From contig JAVHJL010000001.1 of NCBI GenBank assembly GCA_036971715.1, forward strand, positions 992,001-1,056,000: DNA of 64,000 bases. The letters run 5' to 3'. This DNA is from Arthrobotrys musiformis. Lineage: Eukaryota > Ascomycota > Orbiliomycetes > Orbiliales > Orbiliaceae. The translations under genes and the position numbers were made by a program. The notes below the pieces were generated by a model. The model was not told the DNA's origin. It ran no database searches and worked only from the letters and a program-made list of their open reading frames with translations. Below are positions 38,368 to 50,800 of the stretch, piece by piece. Positions within the stretch are counted from its first letter, which is position 1; each line of letters starts with the position of its first letter.

Positions 38368-39935
38368 ATGGAGGCCGCTGGTTTCCTCTACTATTCTCCG
38401 GACCCACAGGGCCGACAGCAGAAGCAGCACGGTCACCACGGTCACTTCTTAGCCCAACCGAATGCATACATCTCTGCTTCACCGCAGTTGCTTGCGCCAA
38501 CTCCAATTCATTTCCCATCTCAGCTGGTTCTAGGTGGACGAGGTGTTCCTCTTACCATTACGCCTTCGGCTTCCCCATCCTTAATGGAGCCCTACAGCGA
38601 TATGTGCTCCGAGTCTGCGACCACGGATCTTCTGTTCAACCCTGCTACTCCTCCTTTGACACACAGTGCCGTCAGCACACCGTCTCTTTCCTATGCTATG
38701 CCTACTCCAGTTAGCAACCACGGCTGGTCCTCTGAGGATCCTGTCATTGCTACTCACGTAGCTTTGTCTGATATCCAGCTCCCAGGTACTCCAGTTGACT
38801 ACTTCCCACGTAAGTTTAAAAATCTATGAACCCTTATATAAAAATATATATATCTAACATTGTTAAACCAGCCGGCCTTGTTGCTCCATCGATCTTGAAG
38901 TCTAATGCCAGCCCACCACCAGCTATTGCTGTAAATGATTTCCCATGCCCAGCCCTTTCTCCATGCTCTTCCCAGGATTCCTTCAACGAGTCTGAGACTT
39001 GTGATCCACGCGAACTCACCATCCAGTCGCCCACTCCTGTTGATATCAAGCCAGACATTCTCTTCCCACCAATGGTTTCCCTTAGCGGCGACGATGATCA
39101 GTTCCTCTTCGGTGGCAATGTCGAGTCCTTCCTCCCATTGGCCTCCAAGACTACCCCATACATGGCCGGTGACTACAACGAGGAACTCTCTGACCTCGGT
39201 GACTCCGAAGATGACTTCATCCAGAACTTCTCCGAGTCTGTCTTCTCTAACAAGCGCATGCGATTCGATGACGACTCCGAGAATGAGCAGCTCCCAAGCC
39301 CACCCATGTCCACATCCTCATCCCGACAAGGCTCTGTTGCCCCAATCAAGATTCTCAAGCGAAAGCTTCAAAAGGTCAAGAAGGAGAACACCCCAGAGGA
39401 GATGTCCGAGGAACAGAGAATGCGATCCTTCAAGTTTGGCTCCATCGACAGCGCTTGCAGCTCTGAGCCATCCTCCCCATGCTCGGATGGCCACTCCCAC
39501 ATGGTTGGACACCCAATCAGCCCACACGTCATCCGACGAGGACGCAAGCAGTCCTTGACCGAGGATCCTTCCAAGACCTTCGTCTGCCACCTCTGCACCC
39601 GTCGATTCCGACGACAGGAGCACTTGAAGCGACACTTCCGATCTCTTCACACTGAGGACAAGCCATTTGCCTGCGGCGAATGCGGAAAGAAGTTCTCCCG
39701 CAGCGACAACCTCACTCAGCACAGCCGCATCCACGGTACTGGTGCCGTCGTCCTTGGTGTCTTGACCGAGGGTGAGGTCCCGGTCCTCGGTTCGCAGTTT
39801 ATGGAAGACGAGTCAATGCATTCACCTCAACCATTCATTGTTGTTGACTCGATGACCGCTGCCTCTGGCGAGATCAAGGACAAGTCTTCGGACGACAAGA
39901 AGTCTCGCAAGAAGAGAAAGAGGTCCGATGAGTAA
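38368..39935 (+). CDS. C2H2 stress transcription factor (Msn2/Seb1-like)
   Basis: Two exons: 38368-38809 and 38872-39935, giving 501 residues. The 62-bp intron has a GTAAGT donor, CTAAC branch site and CCAG acceptor. Two tandem C2H2 fingers lie near the C-terminus. Finger 1 uses C386, C389, H402 and H407. Finger 2 uses C415, C418, H431 and H435 (CGECGKKFSRSDNLTQHSRIH). The RQEHLKRH and RSDNLTQH recognition helices are those of the Msn2/Msn4/Seb1 group, which binds AGGGG stress elements. The N-terminal half is Pro/Ser/Thr-rich with an acidic segment (DLGDSEDDF), a probable activation region. A basic KKSRKKRKRSDE tail is a likely nuclear signal. It is predicted to control osmotic, oxidative and heat stress genes. 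Codon use is strongly biased to C-ending codons, suggesting good expression. Family assignment is firm; target genes here are inferred. Confidence 0.9.
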
Positions 39936-42900
39936 ATTTACCTATCGTGTACCCTTTACGAACATCATGACCATGCCTCATCACGATTGAACATGAAACC
40001 GGCTCATCAAAGACCTTTAAACATTTTTGCCTCTTTAGCTTGGGAAATCCTTTTTATACTGGGTGGTATCTGACTTTAGCTTTTTTACAAATCGGAGTAC
40101 AAAGAATTTGCTTTCTGGCGTTACACAATCCAATCTTGGAGTATTGGGAATGGAAAATTGAATCTTTGTTTTGTTTGTTCTGCATTTACATTTAACATTT
40201 CAACTTCATCTTCACACATTTTTTCTGCTTTTACTCTTCTTCTTTGGCTCGCTTCTTCATTTCATCATGTGAATACTTCGTACATTGTATATTCGATTCT
40301 CGTGCAGGAGCGCATGCCTCTTTTTTACTCTACTTTTTATCTTTCTATTCTTCCTCGCGATTTGCGATGGCCTATTTTCAAACATTTTGATAACTTTCTA
40401 CTTTTCTTTTCTTCACTTCATTATTCATGATTTTTTTGCAATTATATTTCGCTTCTCTTACCTTTTGGTATTCTATGACAAATCCATTACCATATTTTTT
40501 CCCGATTTCTTACACGAATTTGAGAACTTGAACTTTTATGTAGCTAGATGGAATAATTACAACATTTGTCTCCAAAAATAACACCTTGATCCTCAGCTGC
40601 TCGATGGAATTTGCCTTGAGATTGAGCCTAGAATCCTAAGATAGCAGATCGATCGAGTCAACCTTTGCCCCAATACCAAGAAACGACTCATCCAATTAAA
40701 CAACTTTAGCTTGACCCTCGGATATCTCATCATCTCAACATTGAGCCTTTCGCTTCTGGCGAGGAGGGGGTCTTAGCGCAGAACAATCCCACACAACACC
40801 CTCAGAGCGAATCGGAAATCGCGAAGCTTTCCAAATAAACCCATGCAAATCTTTTGGTGTGAACGGAAGGCTTTTTTGTGCAATTGTGTTAGGGATCTTG
40901 TTCCTTGGTGTTGGGAAGGAGTGCGAATCCATCTGAGAGGGATGATGGTGATGAGCTGACGCTAGCTAAGACGAGGGTTCAAGGGCCGAATCACACATTT
41001 TTGAGCAAGCACGCGATTTGAGATACGGTTCTTCAATGGTCAGATTGTGAGGCAGCGCGCATGCGGATTGGCCACTGACGGTTCCTTTTGCGATTTCTTT
41101 ACCAAATATTTTCTCGCCTTTTGAATATGCATTCGAATGCGGTTGCCTTCATGCAGGCCTGAAACCTTAAAACATCTATAGAAGGGCTTTTCGAGGCGAA
41201 TGTCAGGTACCGAAGTTTGGGGGTCGACCTTGTTACAAATATTTTTTCTACTATCGAGATATTCATCGAACCCGCCACCCCTCTCGCATTATCAACGTGC
41301 TTGATTGCATTATTAACTCGTGGGTGACGCATAAGTTTTTACTTGTTTATCTCTCGGCTCATTTTGCGGGTGCACCTTTTTTTTGTGCGGTTTCTGATAT
41401 TTACTTGTTTAGGAACTAGTGAGACTTGAGAGGTCGCCGAAGGGGGAACCTGCCGGGGAGGAAAAGGTCTTGATGCTTGGGATGGGCACCCCAAGCTTCA
41501 ATAACACCCTGAGTGAAAAAAAATGAAGCCCCACCTTTTGTTTTCTCTTTCTGCACGTTTTGGTTTTTCGGCTCCAAGAAGCAAATACCACTCTCAGAAA
41601 AAAAGGTACGAAATTTGAATCCCAAGCCAGTGGGTTATGGGAGGGCCCCAATTCACCTGCCTGTTCCCCCAAGCAAGATACGCGAAGTAGTTTGCAGAGC
41701 TATGGTCGCTGGATTTCTCCAACAAACTAGCGTCAACAAGCCGAAATTGGTCAACCAGATGCGAAATGGCAACCCTATGCCGGTCCTTGAGATAACTTAA
41801 CTTTTGAATGAAGGTATATGACGATGAGACGACGATTGTCATGTCAATTCTTAAAGTTTTTTAGCCCCTCATTTTTCGGGGTTAGAGCCTTCAGTATGTA
41901 AGTAAAGTAGTTTTGCTGTGAAATGAACTTTTTTGAAAGGATGATATTCATATCACAACTAAAATATGCATATTCGCTAGCAGTTCATCATCGGCTGCAA
42001 GTCTGGTCTCGTTACACCGCCCTGGTATCACCCGTGGCAAGGCCCGCGTTCGGACGGTGCCTTCCATCAAAGAAAGTTGATGGGGATCTTAAGCTCTCTC
42101 TCCACTTCCCGACGTCCCATCAGGACCAGCAAAGAGAAAAAATGACCAGTTTCAGTCAAAAAGGCCGTGCCATTCCATTATAGTTAATATCACAACCTCT
42201 TGTGGGTAATATAAGTGAAGCACGAATTAATTCAAATTGAGAGGGTTTTGGAATTTTTCTGTTCCAATAGAAGTTGCTAAAACTAGTTCCAACATCCCCG
42301 CAACGTTCGACTCTCGAGATCCCTTCTAGCGTGTTATATGTTGTGGGGACTATAAGATGTATTACACCTGAACACTTATCAAGGCCCCCACTCGGTGTTC
42401 GAAAGTTCGTCGGATCCACCGGTTCGGTCGAGATGATTCGAGAGCGACAGTTTCTTTTCCTTTCCCTCTCCAATCAGGGTAAACGGCACTTGTTATTTAC
42501 AAGCATCCATGCTTATAGGACTTGCAACATATGTACATAGGTCAGTGATATCGCGATTTCCCAGGAGAATAATTCCTGGGAAAATCTCCACCTTGTTTTC
42601 GTCTCGAAACCCCGAACAAGGTAATTTAATTCTGGGATGTGGGGTTTTAAGGACCTAATGCTTATTATTGCTGATATGGTTCTTTTCTTAGATAGACAAA
42701 GATATCGTCCAATTGAGTTATGGGGGTGACGAGAACGGGTCTCTGTATAACGTTGACCCGCCTTTTCAGTGTCAAATTGCCTATGGGTCGATCTAGACCA
42801 TCGATCAACGCAAGGAGTAGCGTAGAGACGTTAGATGTCAAAAGTGCCAAAAAAAAAAGTCAATCTCTTCTCATATCCCTTGCGTCTTCCACCACCGTTA

Positions 42901-43059
42901 TTATGTTTCGATCAGAGCCGTTAATTGATTGACTGCTAACTGCAAACTGCTAACTACTGTCGTTCTGGCGGCGCAAAAAAGGATTGCGTTCGGTTACGAG
43001 ACGGCATAAAAAACCGACGCAAAAAGACAACTCGCCTTGCGACGAGCTGATTAGACAAG
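39936..43059. other. Intergenic: MSN2-like 3' flank to tRNA-Ala
   Basis: The first 650 bp are strongly T-rich on the plus strand. They are either a long 3' UTR or pyrimidine-rich promoter-like DNA with no plus-strand gene after it. A 65-codon minus-strand frame at 40735-40932 is listed separately. From 41.1 to 43.0 kb no supported gene is seen. Confidence 0.4.
40735..40932 (-). CDS. Possible small basic protein (weak)
   Basis: A 65-codon frame begins MDSHSFPTPRNKIPNTIAQK and ends with a basic PPPRQKRKAQC tail. The ATG has a favourable context after CTCTCAG and lies in otherwise non-coding DNA. Composition is protein-like (LPFTPKDLHGFIWKASRFP). No family is recognised. It may also be a terminal exon of a longer gene, because CTCTCAG directly before the ATG is a possible splice acceptor. 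Confidence 0.33.
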   Translation of the reverse strand: MDSHSFPTPRNKIPNTIAQKSLPFTPKDLHGFIWKASRFPIRSEGVVWDCSALRPPPRQKRKAQC

Positions 43060-43131
43060 TGGAGTCAAAGGGGATCGAACCCTTGCCCTTCCGCATGCAA
43101 AGCGGACGCGCTACCACTGCGCCATAACCCC
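43060..43131 (-). tRNA. tRNA-Ala (anticodon UGC)
   Basis: The 72-nt minus-strand sequence folds as a complete cloverleaf. The acceptor stem is GGGGTTA paired with TGACTCC (discriminator A). The D arm is GCGC-AGTGGTA-GCGC. The anticodon arm is TCCGC-TTTGCAT-GCGGA. The T arm is AAGGG-TTCGATC-CCCTT. The G3:U70 wobble pair, the alanine identity element, is present. There is no intron. A T5 run 35 nt downstream (43021-43025 on the plus strand) can act as RNA polymerase III terminator. A and B boxes are intact, so it is probably functional. Confidence 0.96.
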
Positions 43132-44925
43132 AGTTGTTGGAAGATCCTTCTCGCTTACGCTAGAGAAGCTTGCACGGATTATGTGATTATGCTTCAGTTC
43201 GAGCTTCAAGCAGGAGCTAGCGTAGTCTAACTTCGATCCCAGCACGACGACGACTGTAGGTATTCACAACCGCCATTGCCACCGCTAATCCGGCAACCAT
43301 TTCGACTGATCCGGCCATTTAGAGACCCGATCAGTGATTGAGTCGTTTGCTGTGAACTTCACGTCCCCGGGTTCAAATGTTTATCAATGCATTCTTAGCG
43401 TCTTGGGGTCCGTGGCCTGCAGGATGATTACTCCAGAAAACTACCCTCCAGCGATGCAGGATGCAAAGCATTTGCTGGAGTTTGACAGCACTATGTGGCT
43501 TTGGAACAACGATCCTACGTTATAGGACTATAGAGGCGTTAGCTCGCGGGCATTAACGTGGCGAATGAATCCTGTACTATCATATCAGCCAACTAATTGA
43601 GGGTCTATAGGTTAGAGAAAAATTCTTCTTATCCTAACTAATCTTGAAGAAATTATGACACGGTTCGAACGGGCCCGTGTATCATATCTTTGTCAGCTCT
43701 CGGACTCTCTATAATAACTCATTGTCTTGGCTGCGACTATAGAAGTTCACAAATCTTCTATATTTGAACATCGGCCGGCACCGGTGCGCGCACCTCCTGG
43801 TTTTTGATACCCTATCGCCTCGAATTTCAGGTTCCGGCATTGTGCATGAATTTTTGCTCGGAACGTTTTCCTTCATCCGAGATGCTGGGTTGCGGAAGTA
43901 AGGGACCCGGTGGCTTGATCGACACGGAATAGAACTCGTCTAACGAACCGTTGACCGCGACTAAGAGTTCCGTTGGTGCCCGAGAGTCGAACGATCGTGG
44001 GCCGACAATGCAAATTCTAGGTTTTCCCTAGGGTCTTCGGCGAAGTTTTTTTTTTTCAAGCTTAAACTTAAATTATTGTTTTTCTTTTCAATTGATGAAG
44101 TATCGATACATCTTGTCTACTAACCCAAAGTGTCGATGCAATAGACCTTAATAGCTCCGTTTCAGAGAATATCACGTTATTTTGTCTTCCCTTCCCTCCA
44201 AAACCACAAGGATATGCGACCGTCTCGAAGGCGGGCCTTGAAAATGCAGGGGTAAAGAGAGAGGAAAAAAAACTAGTAAACGGCAATATGTGGCGGTTTC
44301 CATAATGTTCGACGAAAACCTCTATGGGAAAAGCGGTAGACGTAGTAGGCCGTAGTTTGGATACCGGGATCGGAAGTTCTGAAAAGACTTCACTCGTTAC
44401 GTACACTACTACTAAGTTAGCTCTTCTTAACGTTCCGTCCGCATCGCCACGGGTGGACCGCCGGTACCTGAATTCATGTACAGTCGAGCTAACGATATAT
44501 CGAGATCCCCACCGCGACGCGACGGTCGTTTTCTTTTTCTCAACACCTAAAGTCCAGAACGCGAGCGACGTCTTTGCACGGCTGATCGGCGGGGTACATT
44601 GATACTATTCTTGTTGGGTGTATAGCCCTACCAGTTGATTGGTGAATACGCAACCGCCCAAGAACGGTAAAAAATGCAGGACAGACTTTTTAGAGTTTTT
44701 TTTACTTTTCTAAGCACCATATGCGTGTTGATAAAAATTGATTAATCTGAATAATCGAGGCGTCGATGTGCCGTTCGCCATAGATGGGCACATGCATCGC
44801 TGTAGACGCCTGTGGACTCGGACTAACAGTCGATCCTACAGAAGTTGTCCAGTACCGCTCGGAAAACTTCCGTGGACTTACGAATGGCAATGGTCACATC
44901 GAACTACATTTTGCAGATGTTCCTC

Positions 44926-44927
<2 letters not shown>

Positions 44928-44957
<30 letters not shown>
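44928..44957 (+). repeat. Poly-T tract, 30 nt
   Basis: This is an uninterrupted run of 30 thymines. Read on the minus strand it would be a poly-A stretch beginning a sequence rather than ending one, so a retroposed tail would belong to a minus-strand insertion extending leftward from about 44957. No recognisable body was found. Confidence 0.85.
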
Positions 44958-44959
<2 letters not shown>

Positions 44960-45718
44960 GGCTATAACTTAAGTACGTACTTGCACACTTGCATTATTTT
45001 TTAAGTTCGAAAAATGTGGAGAGGAATACGTGGTGTCTTTTTTTGTCTCTAATTGTGTGGTATTTTTTGGCCAGCAACGCAACGTTGCCGTGAACAGCCT
45101 TGTGGCGTCTGGCGTATGCCGCATGCGAGGTACGAAACTCATGCGCATGGAGAACTACCGTGATGAGGAAGCAGTACTATGTATGTCTTTGTTGCCATTG
45201 GAACCTTCAAGTTGCTTTTTATTGTTACTTTCACCGGGCTCTCGGGATTAAGTTGTATACTAGTCTACTATCTACCGACTTGATCATATGATATATACAT
45301 ACATCGTGCATCCTACACATGCATATAATATTACCCACTGCATACATATGCTCTGCAGGATGCAAATTTGCAAAGAAGCACGTAAACAATCTCGTGACAC
45401 GTGCCGAGTAGGGAAGTAGTTGTTCCGTATTTATTGGTAGAAGGATGTTTTAGGAGTTATAGGTCCGACGATTGTGTATGTTGTACACAGTATTTCTTAT
45501 TCCGGCCCGGAGATAAACCACATTTACCGACTGCATAGCCTATCGATAGGTCGAGAAGTAGGTGGCCAAACCGGGCAGATTAATGTAGCCTACATATATA
45601 CGTAATAAGATATCGGAGTATTCTTTCGGGCTTAATCGTAATCAATCGAGAAACATAACGGCAACCAGAGGAACAAGAATGCATGAGCCTAAAAGAAACA
45701 TATTCGTATTTTAATTTT

Positions 45719-45740
45719 TATATATATATATATATATAAT
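45719..45740 (+). repeat. TA dinucleotide repeat
   Basis: About eleven TA units form a simple microsatellite in AT-rich intergenic DNA. No associated gene is seen. Confidence 0.8.
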
Positions 45741-45870
45741 AAATTGGGGATATTCATCAACACAGCCCGATGCGGAGGCGGGTTGCGGCGCCTTCTTTTT
45801 AAGATATTAGATTTTGTTTTGGACGCCAGCGCCGCGGGGAATTTTGGGTCGAGAAACAAAAAGGATGATG

Positions 45871-46104
45871 TCATGACAACTTATTTTGTTCTTTGAAGTT
45901 TCCTGGGGAATAGGCGCAGTCTTTTGTAATTAGGTGCGCCTGTGCAGCGTAAGGCGGAGATAGGGCGTGATGTTCATAAGGCGTATGATTACACACCGCG
46001 GGCGCTGTGGCCGACAGGTCTGGAGTTCGGGATCGGACGGGGCTGTTGATTTGGATATCTCCGCGAGCTCCGTTAGATAATGGAGCTGAATGGATTTTGT
46101 GCAC
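45871..46104 (-). CDS. Possible small protein (weak)
   Basis: This is a 77-codon ATG frame (MHKIHSAPLSNGARGDIQIN...). Composition is more even than in neighbouring frames, with a Pro/His/Ala-rich centre (CNHTPYEHHALSPPYAAQ). There is no family, signal peptide or neighbour that supports it. It may be chance or a remnant. Confidence 0.18.
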   Translation of the reverse strand: MHKIHSAPLSNGARGDIQINSPVRSRTPDLSATAPAVCNHTPYEHHALSPPYAAQAHLITKDCAYSPGNFKEQNKLS

Positions 46105-46848
46105 GCGAGGCTTAACCTACGTGAAGTGGCGGTGTCTAACTTGATTTATTTCCATAGTGCTACTATAATCTGGGGCTGGCTTCCACAGCAAGAGCAGAAG
46201 CCCGAGGAAGAAGAGTGGACGAATCTATGGGTAGGTCTTGAAGCCTCCAGGTGCCCTCAACACTGGGTTGATAGCTCAGCATCATTTAGGAAGGAGTCCG
46301 AAAGAGGATAAGATCCACGATATGCAACAAGACAACACAAGATCCTCGATGTCGTTGATTCGAGGCTATTCGTCGTTGTCTCGAATTCAGATGATGTAGC
46401 GACTCCTCCTTCGAGCGATTGGATCCAAGGCCAGTGCTTATTGCCATTTGTACTCTCAATATAATGCAACGACACATGTCTCCTTAGTTAGGATTTGTTC
46501 CAGAGCTTGCTTCCGGCTTTATGCTAAATAATTTCTTGGGAATATGGAGAGGGGCCTTCCAATATTTTGCTTGAGCACCCCCCGGCCCGCCAGTATTTTC
46601 ATGCCAAACTTGAGGCTGTAGCGAAGACCTGGAGAGCTTTAGTGATAAGTATTGGCCGGTTGTGCATAGGAGAGGCTTGGCGGACACTTCTCCTAGATGC
46701 GGCGACCTGGGGTCTCTCTAATTCTAAATGCTCGGGACTCTGGATCTTCGGTCGTGTGGCAGAGCTGAAGGTTATATCAAAATAACCTTATCCAAATATT
46801 ATCCCGGATCCAGTAACCTTCAACCTTTCCATTTGTTCATATCTAAAT

Positions 46849-47038
46849 ATGTCTGCCCCTGCTTTGCATCTCATTCATCCAAGAGGTAACGTATTCATTG
46901 CCGATTTTCACGAAATGACTTCATCAACTGATCCTTCCTTTTCTAGGCTCCTTTCGAGTTCGGTATCATCCTTGGGCGGCAATCCTGCTAGGACCCATCG
47001 AGGGTGTCGACATGGTCCCACGTGGGATATGTATCTGA
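46849..47038 (+). CDS. Possible spliced micro-protein (weak)
   Basis: ATG at 46849 begins MSAPALHLIHPR. A GTAACG donor at 46886 and a CCTTTTCTAG acceptor ending at 46946 (61-bp intron) join it to GSFRVRYHPWAAILLGPIEG, with a stop at 47036-47038. This gives 42 residues in total. The intron size and pyrimidine-rich acceptor fit fungal rules, but the product is very short and unrecognised. Confidence 0.18.
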
Positions 47039-47055
47039 ATTGACAGACGGATCGA

Positions 47056-47400
47056 CTAGGCGGAATTGTTGGGTTGCAGGTATCCTGACCAGTTGCCCGA
47101 GATAGCTCCAGCAGTATCAGTGGCCCAGATTTGAGGAAACCAAATCCTCATTGTTTTTATGACTGCAGCCTCAGAGGGGCATTGGTGGAGCAAGTAGGTG
47201 GAGTACCTGGAGCCATAGCGTGTTCTGCAACAGGGGCTCGTAGAACTCTTGCGGCCGACTAAAGCCCTGGAGTCCTTCGGGACGTAAGAGATGTTCGATA
47301 TTACGGGGATCCGTGCTGGTGCCCAGGATTGGTATTGAATGGGAATATTGGCGTTCCTGGTATCGCGGCTTGGGTGTACTGGGCCCAACGTCTGGTACAT
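47056..47400 (-). CDS. Unrecognised ORF, possible gene remnant (weak)
   Basis: This is a 114-codon frame (MYQTLGPVHPSRDTRNANIP...) with a plausible amino-acid mix and a C-terminal IWATDTAGAISGNWSGYLQP segment. It has no family match that I recognise. It lies in a stretch with several overlapping protein-like frames on both strands, which could be a decayed gene. Confidence 0.18.
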   Translation of the reverse strand: MYQTLGPVHPSRDTRNANIPIQYQSWAPARIPVISNISYVPKDSRALVGRKSSTSPCCRTRYGSRYSTYLLHQCPSEAAVIKTMRIWFPQIWATDTAGAISGNWSGYLQPNNSA

Positions 47401-47832
47401 GCCATACCCAACTCTCGAGACCTCAATATCGACTGGTTTAAACTGAACCTCTGGGTCTCGATCTTTCGGGTTGGTTGGTGGCGGGGCTGGTTTTCATGGC
47501 GGCCCTCTGGTCGCTATAGTCTTGTTATAATAAGTTATTTGCTTGGGTAGGAGACGAGAGGAAAGGCTATTATTGGAAGTACTGTTGGTGGCGGCATCTC
47601 GGCGCCTCTGCCAGTCCCTAGCAACAGCAGTACCAACTGAGACGTGCCACGGCGACGATCTCAGCTGCACCGCGGTAACCAACAGAATACAACAAAGAAC
47701 GATCCTCGTTGAAGAGCTGTCCTTCATCCCACAGCTTCAAACACTCCTCCTCTTCCTTGGCTCCTGTCCATCAATCACCACCATCCACCTGCGTCTGGCA
47801 CGGCATCGCGTCTTCCTCGGAATCAGCCCACG

Positions 47833-50800
47833 ATGGGCATGGTGAAATCGTACGGCCTATCTTGGATGTCGGCTGCGAACGATTCCGAGATGGCTTATCC
47901 CCAAGCTGAAGCTCCCGTCCCAGTTGGATCTCAAACGTCGGCGCCGGTTAAGGAAGACTCCGACGATTCGTGCGATTCCATCCTCAAGAATACTCCTATC
48001 TTCCCAGACGGTCCTCAGGAAACCTCCTCTCCTTCTATCCCCCAGGCGTCCAGCCAGAATACTCTCCCTTCAAAGGAAACGAATGCAAGAACACCATCGC
48101 CGGCGGCAGCACCAAGTGTTGCTCTAGAACGAGAGGCAGAAAAGGTCTCCCGGGTTCTCGATGCTGTCATAGATACTAAGCTAGGATCGAAGAGCTCAGA
48201 GGCACCTACGATGTCGGCTACTGATAAGAACAGATCAGATCCTTCGGAAAGCCCAAGGCCTTCAGGACCCTCTCACCAAAAGGTCCCTAAGAATGACAAC
48301 GGTAGACAGAGGGAGCCGCAGGTGACGAAAGCTGCTGCTCGAGAACAGGCAAATAACAAATCCCAGACGACGCAGCCTAAGCAGACTCAGAACATGTCAA
48401 CTGTTGAACCCGGATCTCTTGACACGAAAGTTCAAAAGGGAGGAGAACGAGCGGGAACTGCTAAGAACTCTACCAGCTCGGGAAAGAAGGGAAGGAAGGC
48501 TAAGCATAGCAAAAGTAGCTCTGTCAACTCGAATAAGATGACGAGGAGTGACTCAAGCAACTTCAAGTGAGTATCATGTCATCTGGTTACTTCTAGTACG
48601 CGCCTCAGTTATTAACATTCATCAAGTTCACAAGGGAAGCAAAATGCACCTGAGGCTACTGCACAAGGGAATAAGAGCTCCAAAACCAAGCCTGTGCCAG
48701 AGGAAAGACCCATACCTCACCGCTTAACCCCAGGAGCCTCAGCAACGTCATGTCGAAGACGGCGGGGCCTGAGCACTTCAACAACGGTCCCTCTCCAGCA
48801 AAATGCTTCTCAACAAGAGAACATCACACCAGCTCCAAAACCATCACCACCAGCTACAATCACCACCAGCATCACCAGCACCAATCCTGCTGGACCAGCA
48901 TATCTACGGGCGAATCTAAATAGACAGCTCTCAGAGGTTTCATCCACTTTCAGCCAATTCAGGATGGCAGAAAAGCCTCCACCTAGTACCCCTCCGATCC
49001 CCCTGCAACGGGGGAAGTTTGAGACCTCTTCTACCTCGGCCTCAAATTCAAGCATTCGAGGCGGAGTCAACACTTATCCCAATCAACCTGACAGGGCAAC
49101 ATTCAAGGCCGAGAATAGACCATTCTATCCTCCCAATCCTGTCCAGCCAATACAAAAAGGATACCCAATGCAAAATTCTGCAGCTCTATCTCATCAGATT
49201 GGTCAGAACCAAGCTACATACAATCAAACCCCTCAATATTCAACTATTAGGCCCCAAAATCAAAGCCACCAGCAAAGCTTGCAATCCCACCAGGCCTACC
49301 AGCAAAACCAGCAAATCTATCAACCCCACCAGCAGCATCAATCGCACGGATTTCACCAAAACTTCCCAAGCTCCGGTAGGCGGGGCCCCGAAAATAATGT
49401 TGGATATGCTGGACCTCAAATCTATTCCCAGCCCCGTATGCAACAATATCCCGGTGGTAATTTCCCCTTCCATCAACCACAGACGCAGCCAAAACCACCG
49501 CGATTCCAAAGGGCAGCTAGCCACACTGCGCCGCCTACTCCACACCACAGCAATAAGTATGTTAGCAATGTTGGAAATCAGAATGTTTATGGCGGGGTGC
49601 CATTCAATCGATATGGTACTGGACAAACTGGCAGCGGGAGTTATTCATATGGGAATCTTGGACCGGAATTTGGCCGAGGCCATATCCGAAACCGTAGCAA
49701 CCAAAGCCTCCATGATTATGGACGAAGTTCGAAGAGGCCTACAATCACCCAAGCAGCACGATATCAACCGCGCTCGCCGTCACCACCCCCAATTGTCAAG
49801 CTGTCTGTCCGAGATAGAAGGCTTCTTTGGCCAATCGGGCCGTTTATCCCACTCAACAGAATGACTTTTTCGCCATCGGAACTGGATAGCACCAATTTTG
49901 TGAACGTTCTCTGTACTACAGTGGGCGTTCTAAGGCTCCCTTTCTCCGTCGAATTCCTCCGAATGTTGAAGGCTACCCTTCCACCGAAGCACGGTGACCA
50001 TATCATTACTTTCCCTACAATCTTAGCGGACTCGGCAGATATGACGCCTTATTGGGAGAGGTGTTACTTTTGCCAGCGATTTTTATTCAAGTATGCGAAG
50101 CATTTGGGGTCAAAGCCTTTTGAGGAGCTCCCAATGAAGGACTGGCCTAGGATTGAAATTATGTTGGGCACTGATAATACCGAAAAATCCAAGTTCAACA
50201 TCTACCTGAGCCAGCCGGATGAGAAGCGTCTGCTTTTCCGCTGTGTTGAACAAAAGCTGGATGACTCCGATAAAGCCCCCAAGGCAACTTTCTTCGTCAC
50301 TGTGCACCAGACCGGGGTCAATCAAGTTCAGTACTCCGATCCCTACCTTCATGATGAGAAAGTGCCGCTCCCGCCTCTCGATGGTAGCCGCGACCCCCGC
50401 ACGGCTCCGGAATTTCAGTACAATCTTCCACACTATCTTTGCTTGAACGAGAACCGGGGCCTTGCCAGCAACGGATTCACTGACATCGGTGTTCCGGCAA
50501 AGCGGCTGAATTTCCACCCATTTGGAAAAGGTAACTTTGATTCACTCTGGTATGGGATGGCTCATCTACAAGAACTTGTTACTGCCGATGACAATAAGAG
50601 CGTCAATGCAGCCCTGTGTTGGGATCCTGACCACGTCTTTGGTATCCCCAACGTGGTTCAATATTGCAAGAAGAGGACAGCGGTTATGATGGGGAACGGG
50701 GAGCCCAAGTTCGCGGAGCACGACGAAGTTTTGAAAATGAATTGCAAGGCGGCCATGCCCCCCTCTCCTCATCGTCGTATGGGATCAGTGTCTGCTGATG

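Larger units (their letters stand above)
43132..47832. other. Gene-poor region, tRNA-Ala to 992-residue orphan
   Basis: Features are a 30-nt poly-T tract (44928-44957), a TA dinucleotide repeat (about 45719-45740) and several overlapping short frames at 45.9-47.4 kb. Three weak candidates are listed separately. The last 250 bp probably hold the leader of the next gene. No complete conserved gene is seen. Confidence 0.35.

Noticed and set aside
43975..44010. Possible second tRNA (T-arm-like GTTCGACTC on the minus strand)
   Set aside because: No matching acceptor, D or anticodon stems could be found.
46005..46050. 5S rRNA-like GATCCCG/GTCCGAT fragment
   Set aside because: Only a short resemblance. 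The rest of a 5S gene is not present.
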